Source: Dermanyssus gallinae (Eukaryota; Arthropoda; Arachnida; Mesostigmata; Dermanyssidae). Taken from it: a stretch of 64,000 bases of DNA. Each line of letters opens with the position of its first letter. Position 1 is the stretch's first letter. The stretch spans positions 248,001 to 312,000 of the forward strand of contig QVRM01005224.1 of NCBI GenBank assembly GCA_003439945.1, written 5' to 3'. Shown here piece after piece: positions 56,885-64,000 of this stretch. Made by a program: the position numbers and the translations under genes. Under the pieces are notes generated by a model that was not told where the DNA came from, ran no database searches, and saw only the letters and a program-made list of their open reading frames with translations.

Positions 56885-57229
56885 GGACAGCCAGGGAAGC
56901 TCCAGGCGATGACTCTCGACGCATCCCCAGGTGGCGGAGCTGTGGAAGGAAGGCGTTAACGGTCTGGCTGACGCGTCTGAGCTGCACCAAGGCAGACATG
57001 AGACGATGGATGATGCCAGATTGGAGTAGAATGTAGGAGTTGGTGCAACACCACTCCCATGGATTTGAAGCAATGCCTACGCAGTTACCGATCCCTGGGG
57101 GTGGGGGGGAAGCGGGTTTACTGGGTTTGCGAGTCCCAGACTGGTCACCATGGCTGGGGTGGCGCATGTCCGTCTGGATTCCCGTAATCCCCCAAAGTAA
57201 TGCTGAGAGGTTTCAGCAATAAAAAAAAA
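56885..57229 (+). promoter_or_regulatory. R1 3' UTR with conserved GGGTTTACTGGGTTTGCGAG segment and poly-A
   Basis: GGGTTTACTGGGTTTGCGAG at about 57,114-57,133, and again in variant form in the R1 copies at 12.9 kb and 47.8 kb, indicates a conserved 3' UTR element, probably recognised by the RT. The transcript end is AATAAAAAAAAA. Confidence 0.65.
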
Positions 57230-57523
57230 GCCTGGAAAGACTCTCTCCGGCCATGTCGTCACCTCACTACTCGCTACAGTGTTCACGGACTTCATCATCT
57301 ACTATGCCGGTCTGCTGGGTTTCATGAACCCAAGGAGGACTGCAGATGCCGTCGTTGTGGCGGCCCATGTCCCCTCTACCACCTACCTGATTGTTCGGAA
57401 TCCGTGTCGCTTTCTCAGTTTCAGCGAGAATGCTCATAATTCATTTTACCATGTTTGTTATATATATCATGTTCGTATTTACATACCCAAACAGGGTGCA
57501 TTTTAAATAAATAATAATAATTA
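57230..57523 (+). pseudogene. I-like element, C-terminal and 3' end, right of R1 insertion
   Basis: Begins with the 12-bp target duplication and continues the interrupted reading: LTTRYSVHGLHHLLCRSAGF, then a Cys/His cluster (CRCRRC, C-P-L-Y-H, C), typical for the C-terminal zinc-like region of I-group ORF2. It ends in AAATAAATAATAATAATT at about 57,505-57,523, a (TAA)n tail characteristic of I-type elements. Confidence 0.7.
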
Positions 57524-57529
57524 GCATTC

Positions 57530-58560
57530 CTGGTCGCATTTCTGGTACGCGAGACGTTCGGTTCCGTCAATAGATATGCGCCTCGTTTGTGCCCTTCCGG
57601 CCCAAGGGGTGCGTCGAGACCGTGCTGAGGGCCTAGCTGCACCCTCTCCTCTTCCACGCCCTCCTTCGTCTCCCCTACTCGACCAGCCCTGCTACGGAGA
57701 TGACTACCCTTTTCCTCTTGTCCTGCTCTAGAATTATGTTTAGGCTGATGGTGAAATCAAGTGCTAGCCTTCATTCACGTCACCCTTCATCCAAAGCTAT
57801 CATATGCACCACCACCTCTCTTAGGCACAGACCGCGCACTGGCGTGGCAACAGCCCGGGCTCGTTCCAGGGCTGTTGAGTGATAGACGGTGCACTCCGCA
57901 TCGTGTCACTGCCCCAAGAGACAGAAGAACGCTCTACCCTCCAGATCCTGATCATGTATGACTAGAACTGACCATGACCAGTGAGCATCTGTGTGGCGCA
58001 GTACTAGAACTCCCCGTGGCTGCGGCCGTTCCAGACCCTGAGGTCTTGTATGAGTCTCTTGCTCCCAGCCATCCTGGCAGGCAGTCATGTTTGCGTCTCT
58101 AGGACCTGCAAGGTGAAGTGGTTCAGTTGGGTTTTGTGCCCCCACGCTAGCAGGGCAGCCTCTAAGCCAGAACTAGTACGGCTTCCGTCGAGGTGGTGCG
58201 GTACGCACGGCTCACGCCTATGAACATTGTCCTTTGGGTCGAGAGAAAATTGTGCCGGTTCTTGGTTGTCCGGAGCGCTATAGCGGCCCAAACCGGGACC
58301 GCTTATAGTGTGATAAACTAAGCTATCGTTCTCAGAAACCTTCTCTTGGCCTCCAACGCTCCCCTTCTTTGGGTACCGATCTAGCAAGGTTTAGAGATAC
58401 CTGCTGGACCTTTCTTTCTACATAGCGTGGGTACGCTGATACCGTGAGACCCGTATCCAGGATTTCTCCAAGGTACTTCGCGTCCGTCTTGACCTCAAGC
58501 GGGTGGCCAAGCGGTAATGGAAGTTTCGTTTGCCCTCTTTGTGTCAGTGGAGTACACACG
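57530..58560 (-). pseudogene. R1-clade element fragment, 3' part
   Basis: Minus strand: DAKYLGEILDTGLTVSAY and RKVQQVSLNLARSV (58,380-58,520), matching TKYLGVVLD... in the full R1. Later TGHGQF with SYMIRI (about 57,950) and the C-terminal block similar to 47,882-48,000 (EEERVQLGPQHGLDAPLG). RT core missing, many stops. It adjoins the 3' end of the I-like element, which probably inserted next to or into it. Confidence 0.65.
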
Positions 58561-58564
58561 AGGG

Positions 58565-60225
58565 CTGTAGGTCCTAATCAAACGTGAATAATTCATAGGT
58601 CATAGTAGTGATTATGCAATCTGTAAACTGCAACTTTCGCACTATTTGAAAGCTGGGCCTTGTGTGTTTGTCCCATCCGAAGTAATTTAGAGACATATAC
58701 CTTTTGCGCTGATTTATCATCACCTACCGTAATAACCTCAGCCCCTGGCGTAGTGTCAGTAATCGATTCTTAGGAGACACGAATACATGTCGTAGTATGC
58801 ATGATAGTGACCGCTTAACCAAAACATTCCGTCGTTGGTAGACGTTTCATAAATACAAACTATATCCCACCATTTCGGGATGGAACGTGCCCGAACGCTA
58901 TCATAGGCGCTATATTTAGTAGGATTTGCAGCATTGAACGGCAAGCAACGAAGGATGTGCTTTAGTCAATGCTCCATGGAGACATATGCAATCACATTTT
59001 ATATACGTTCACGTTCTTACCATTTTTGTGTGAAGGCAAAATAATATAAAAACAGAAAACTATTAAACCTTAATTAAGTAACCACGAGATTTAGCTTCAA
59101 ATGTAACGCTGTCGTAAGTAATTAAATGCCCGATCGGAAGCTTCAAGGATACTGGGTCGATTACTAAGTCAGATTATCGACACACGTTCGCCCAAGCCGT
59201 TCAAGTTCAGTCTTTTTGTTGTTTCCGAAATTCTGCGGGAATCCACCAATGGTCAATGGTGAGAGTATCGGGACATTATCACCCAGTTGTTTGTCCTTTA
59301 ATTAGATGCCATATGTTTTATCACATTACACACATACCACATAAAGCACTCGCTAGCCTCTTAATGCAGAATAACAGCAACAAATGTAAATATACTGCAA
59401 ATACAACTGGCAGTAAACACCGGCAAAGGGCACAAAAAGGTGGATCAAGACGTATAAATAGCAAGGTCAGAACACACAAATCGTGACAGTAGTTAAGAGA
59501 TTAAAGGCACCAATATCTTGGGACCTAATGATAATGGGTTGTGGACAGTATGGCACCAGTTCCTTTATAGAAGCATCTGAGCTTCTCTTTTTTGCCCTGT
59601 AAAATCGCTTTATTTAGTCACATTGCTCGGTAGACATTCTTAGGAGACTTTAAACAAAGGTCGACTACATCCAATGCAGCGTTAAGGTAAACGGAGACGT
59701 CAAACTAATGATCACCGAACAGGTTGTGATGTCACGACAGCTCACATGCCCTAACCACTGCGGGCCAGAGGAACTCTAGGTTAGGTAATTCTGGTAATCG
59801 AAAGCTGAAGATCAGAAACCTGGCGGAAATGACAAGCCGACAGAGTCAAATGATCGTATATATCATAAATATTTTAGTAATATTCCATTTGATTAAAAAC
59901 ATTTAAAAAAGATGCCACAGGTGCGCGGCTACGCGCTATACAGCCAGACTCCGTTTTTCTATTGCGGAGAAAGCAGACACGCAGCTAGTGCGACAGTCTA
60001 TCCAAATACAAGGCAGGAATAAAGTAAGCGAACAGGCGACCGGCATCTCCGTAAGACTACAGAAGACACTCACTCGAGTTAAAGATAGAAATGCGTATTA
60101 TTGAGGTGCAAAAAAGGCCGAGACTAGTATGGATCGTGACATAATTACCCCCCGCCGCCCCCCCTAGCGGCCAACCAACAAAGAACACACTAATGATGAC
60201 GAGTAACCTAAACATAGTTCAGGAG
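58565..60225. other. non-coding stretch
   Basis: AT-rich, with no recognised gene or transposon. A C-rich segment CCCCCCGCCGCCCCCCC lies at about 60,149. Confidence 0.4.
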
Positions 60226-60230
60226 AACTG

Positions 60231-61596
60231 TTATTCGATCCTTTCGGCCCGCCCCACACAGCCGATAGGCCGATCCTCCTCTATCGTTTTCAAAACCGCG
60301 CGCGCTTGACTGGCGGAAATCGATCTAGACAACCGAGCGCCATCGTGTCCTCCGCCAACAGCCTTATACAATACATGAGCGCAATACGTGAGTTTTGGTA
60401 CTACTATTGTTTCATACAGTTCTATATACATTTTAAGGTCCTGCAAGATAAACGTTCTAAGAGAAAGGTTGCACAGTCGAGTCGCTGCAGTCGCTGTTTC
60501 CACAATATGTTGCCGGAACTTAAGTTTGCGATCAAACGTCACTCCCAGGTCTTTGTACGCATTGACTTCATTTATAATGTTTCCGTCCAAGTAATACTTA
60601 GCATCATCAGGAATGGTCTTTAAAATTGCGCATTTTGGAACAGATATCTCCATTCGGTTAGCTTTGGACCAGCTGGATATGAGATTGACTGCTTTCTGCA
60701 GTTCCGTTCGATCCCGGTCACTGTGTACTTCGGTATAAACCTTGAGATCATCAGCATACATTTTGTAAGTGACATTGATTGCGCTGAGAGCACGGCCTAG
60801 ATCAGTGATAAAGATCGCGTACAATAATGGGCCTAAGCAAGAGCCCTGAGGGACTCCTGACGTACATCGCCCGCTGCTGGATAAGATATCATCAACTCTC
60901 ACCCTGACAGTTCTGCCTGACAAGTATGCATTGAGCCACTTATGTCGCGCGTGTCTCATGCGAGTTACCTGGCGAACATATTGCAGTTGAATTGTTCACA
61001 CCGCACAAAAGATCTCGTCTTGTTAGTATGCTTGAGAGAAGTTTGTAGACACAACTTCAATTTGATATCAGCCGCCACGCGCAAGGGTCCGAAGGTTCCC
61101 CTTTTCCTTTTGAGATTACTTTAAAAGGGCACTCGTACTATTTAGTTGGCAGAGCGCCCTCAGAGAGGCATCTGTTAAAAAGAGACTGCCATATGAGTAC
61201 GAGGTGATGCCCCTACCGAAGGCGTTCGTACCTCACGAGATCTGGCCCGAATGCCTTTTTGTTTCGTATACGAGCGAGGGCAACATTAACTTTGTCTAGA
61301 CTAAGCGGTTCATCAAGCGCCTTAGCGAAAACTCTCTCGGGAGCTTTGAGCTCGTATGTAATAGGAGTCTCGACAGGTACCATACTTGCGTGGGTGAAAA
61401 CAGCTTGAAAGTCGCCAAGGAGTTTTTCAGATGAAACTGGATAGCTTGTAAAGTTGCAAGGCTGTTGTGTGCTGTGGTGAGGTTCTTGTTGTGATTTTAG
61501 TATAAGAATGAGTTTCTGTTGGTCGCCTCTTAGAGTCTTAAAGCTTTTGATAATGGCTTTGTGTGAATGAGTAAATATCCGTTGCAGCTGGGTCAT
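60231..61596 (-). pseudogene. CR1-like element, second copy, internally deleted
   Basis: Same family as the 1.3-5.2 kb element. The left ORF (60,231-60,959) carries GVPQGSCLGPLLYAIFITDL, KMYADDLKVYTEV, ANRMEISVPKCAILKTI and KDLGVTFDRKLKF. The right part (61,213-61,596; KLLGDFQAVFTH) is the linker before RT. RT motifs 1-4 between them are deleted or unreadable. No 3' microsatellite found near 60,230. The left ORF ends in a stop at 60,231 after a frame that differs from the family C-terminus. Confidence 0.8.
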
Positions 61597-61599
61597 AGT

Positions 61600-62738
61600 A
61601 CGATTGCTGGAGAGCTATTATAAGTAGAACTTGCCTGAGCGCAAAGCAATCTCTGTCGTACTAGCGCAGAGAGCGCCGCATATTTGGTGGTGATTTAGAA
61701 GCTATGTCGATAAAGACGCTGGTGACTTCAGCTACTGCCTCGTCAAGGATACCGGCTGTAGTCCATTAGGGAAAATCCGAGCAAGCAGCGAAATAACCAT
61801 GTTGTTATTAAGACGCTTTCCTACGCCGGTGCGCCGTTTCAACGTACTGATCGATTAATAGAGAGCATGAGAACCACGGGGATATGTTTCTTAATTCCCG
61901 TTAGTAAAACACGGAAAGCCGGCCCTTCATATGTCACACAGTCTGGCGTTAATCGCATTTAGAGAATTTAAATAGATGCTCGACAACCTGGTAGGGCTTG
62001 CTGGTTGAGACTTGTGTGTTGGCAGGCGCATAAACGCAGCTTCTGAAACTTGGAAAGTAACAAGTGAAAACAGAACGCCTCCTGCCAAAATCCATTGACG
62101 CGTATGAGTTTATTACACTTGCCCTACCTAACGGCGGAGAACCGATGAATCACTAATGGATTTAGCAGTGTGAAAGCCATCGTTTTTTGACATTGACAGC
62201 GTCGTTTAGTATCGGAATTACATCGTACACTGCTTGATTTCTAAGTTATGTAAATAATAACGTGACTATTAAAATGATCTAATTCAAGTGTCGTATGCAA
62301 ACGTTTATTAAGAATATAATTGGACCGACAATTGTCTCCTGGAAACGTATCGTAACATTACTAGCAATAGACGTATGCAGATTCAGTGTTCCTATAACAA
62401 ACGAACGCAAGATTTAAGGCTACTAAGTAGCAAAACCCACATTTCGGGCAACCGGCGTTTTGTATTTTGGGAGCTAACTTTTTGTCAGTATGTATCCAGA
62501 AGAATATTAAATATCGTAGTTTTTCTCAGCGTCCTAACACTTCTGTGGGCCAACCGGATGGCAATGTCCGCCGGGATAAACCACTATCTGTTTTGTATGC
62601 GAGTGCACCTGCACATAGCATATAGACCTTTGTAACTGGCAGAAGATTTTGGGTGACACATACGTCTCCTAAATAATTACTTCGACGTTTAAAACGATGC
62701 CCGTAATGCACCATTTTACGCTCTACAAAGAATGGTAT
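61600..62738. other. non-coding stretch
   Basis: No supported gene or repeat. Confidence 0.4.
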
Positions 62739-62741
62739 GAT

Positions 62742-63440
62742 CTAGCCCTCCTCACAGGATAATCCAGTTGCAAAGGTGGGCATAAACTGTAAATTATAAG
62801 CAATCAACATACCCTCAGTGAGGACACCAAGCGGTTTTATGCGTCGCAAAGCTGAGTTAATTGCATAGCATTTAGTAGTTATATAGTCTAAGCGCGGCTG
62901 CCACGCTAGCTTATCATAAAGAGTCACCCTTCAGACACTTGACCAGGCAAGAGTAATTCACCACATGTGGGGTTGCAAGCACGTTCACGCTAATTAGTCT
63001 CTTAGCTTGGCAAAACAATATGACATTCGTTTTGGTAGTGTTAGCTACTTTGATTCGATTCGAAAAAAAATATTATCATGTCATCGACATAAGGTATTGT
63101 TTTACCTAACTTTTTACGTGTTATCTTTTAAAGTATGAAATCTACTGAAATTATAAACATTAAATGACCAAAAACAGCCTTGCGGTGTTCCTAGTTAACA
63201 CTATGCTAGCACGATTCCACCGTACAGAGTCCGTCGGCTTGCGTTCTGTCCGAGAGGTAAGAGTTAAGCCAGTCAGACCGTGGAGGGCACGCCATCTAAG
63301 TGTGCCAACATTTGAAGAGAAGTATTGTGATCAAGGCAGTTAGAAGCAACAACCACATCAAGGAAGGCACCCAAGTAGATATTATTAGCCCCCCCCCACT
63401 AAGTCAACATTATACTGCTACAATTCCACCGAGCACGGCG
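62742..63440 (-). pseudogene. non-LTR RT remnant (CR1/L2-like)
   Basis: Minus strand in order: GAFLDVVVASNCLDHNT near 63,340-63,390, a degraded GTPQGCFWSF near 63,180, YVDDMIIFF near 63,080, and VTLYDKLAWQPRLDYITTKC at 62,850-62,930. These match RT motif 3, the PQG motif, the YADD box and the thumb. Shifts and stops throughout. Confidence 0.6.
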
Positions 63441-63444
63441 AACG

Positions 63445-64000
63445 CCAAATTGATCAGGTGAGAGGAAGTCAATGCGCCCCAGCTGACAATTCAGTCATGG
63501 CAACATCACCTTTTTGAATATTTCTAAGACGTAATCATCTACAGATATGGGACGGTATGAAAATAGTTGTCTTTGGAAACAATCAGAGTCAGTCTTGGGT
63601 CACCTATTACAGGAGTGTTCCAGCACGACTTGAGGGAAGTGGGAGGCGCGGGAAGGAAATGTTGCCGATGCCTCAGGCAGAAGTAGCGCAGTCAGATGCG
63701 TGTTTTGCTAGGGAGATTTGGGATGCAATGACGTGCACTAGTTGGCACGTGTACACAAGATACATTGTGCATGGTTACCATCACTTGGTATGATCAACCA
63801 AGTTGGCGAATATTGTTGTTGCAGGTTCTTCTCGCAGACGTGCGCCACGCAGCCAATAACTACCATGCAGCCAACTATCAGACGCATCGGCGGTCTCTCT
63901 ACATCCCTTGACTGGATGGGGTGAGCAATCAAAGGTTTCGATTGCAAAGATTGCAATCTGATGGCTGGCGATTAAATAAAAGCCAGTACTCTAAAGGGGG
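63445..64000. other. window end, no recognised feature
   Basis: No gene or repeat recognised. Confidence 0.35.

Larger units (their letters stand above)
50591..57229 (+). mobile_element. R1-clade non-LTR retrotransposon, essentially full length (6.6 kb)
   Basis: 5' UTR (50,591-51,215), gag-like ORF1 with three zinc knuckles, ORF2 with endonuclease, RT and C-terminal CCHC, 3' UTR and poly-A (57,220-57,229). It is flanked by 12-bp direct repeats inside another element's coding sequence. It is the best template in the window for the six decayed R1 copies. Damage: ORF1 has one frameshift and two nonsense codons; ORF2 has one nonsense codon and three shifts. Confidence 0.88.

Overview
This is eukaryotic, animal-type DNA, most likely from an arthropod. 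The basis is a spliced neuronal-type synaptobrevin gene, seven copies or fragments of R1-clade non-LTR retrotransposons (a group best known from arthropods), CR1-like elements, a Ty3/gypsy element with a tRNA-Ser-type primer site, a mariner fragment and a tRNA-derived SINE. I cannot name the species. There are no operons, CRISPR arrays or bacterial genes. Most of the window is a layered deposit of transposons, and the only host gene recognised with confidence is synaptobrevin/VAMP.

Layout. 0.2-1 kb: R1 fragment (minus). 1.3-5.2 kb: nearly complete CR1-like element (minus). Its ORF1 and ORF2 are in one frame separated by a single TGA, and ORF2 has one frameshift. 5.5-6.1 kb: diverged copy of a terminal-inverted-repeat element carrying a SINE with a perfect 16-bp target duplication. 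6.6-10.6 kb: second CR1/L2-like element (plus), cut in its reverse transcriptase by a truncated mariner. 11.1-13 kb: decayed R1 copy (plus) holding a second SINE with a 13-bp duplication. 13.4-14.2 kb: complete 772-bp element with about 184-bp inverted repeats. 14.8-20.2 kb: old non-LTR remnant split by a gypsy element (two LTRs, 5-bp target duplication ACAAT). 19.5-22.7 kb: tandem duplication of 1,616 bp, apparently identical.

23.2-32.6 kb: synaptobrevin on the minus strand, two coding exons separated by a 9.1-kb intron. The upstream 33-35 kb is rich in trinucleotide repeats and ends with a third SINE. 35.7-38.2 kb: two possible unrecognised 3' exons (minus). 39.6-46.5 kb: fragments of R1, a second gypsy element with a 30-bp tandem repeat in its coding end, and two RT remnants. 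47.5-58.6 kb: an R1 remnant, an I-like element (plus) with a (TAA)n tail, a 6.6-kb essentially full-length R1 inserted into that element's 3' coding end with a 12-bp duplication, and a further R1 remnant. 60.2-63.5 kb: two more RT remnants (minus).

The nested insertions with intact target duplications give a relative order of events. I found no clear sign of a new multi-gene system. The most useful leads are the in-frame TGA junction of the CR1-like element, the ATGATTAG junction of the R1 element, the SINE family with its hairpin tail, the exact tandem duplication, and the unrecognised open exon at 35.7-36.0 kb.
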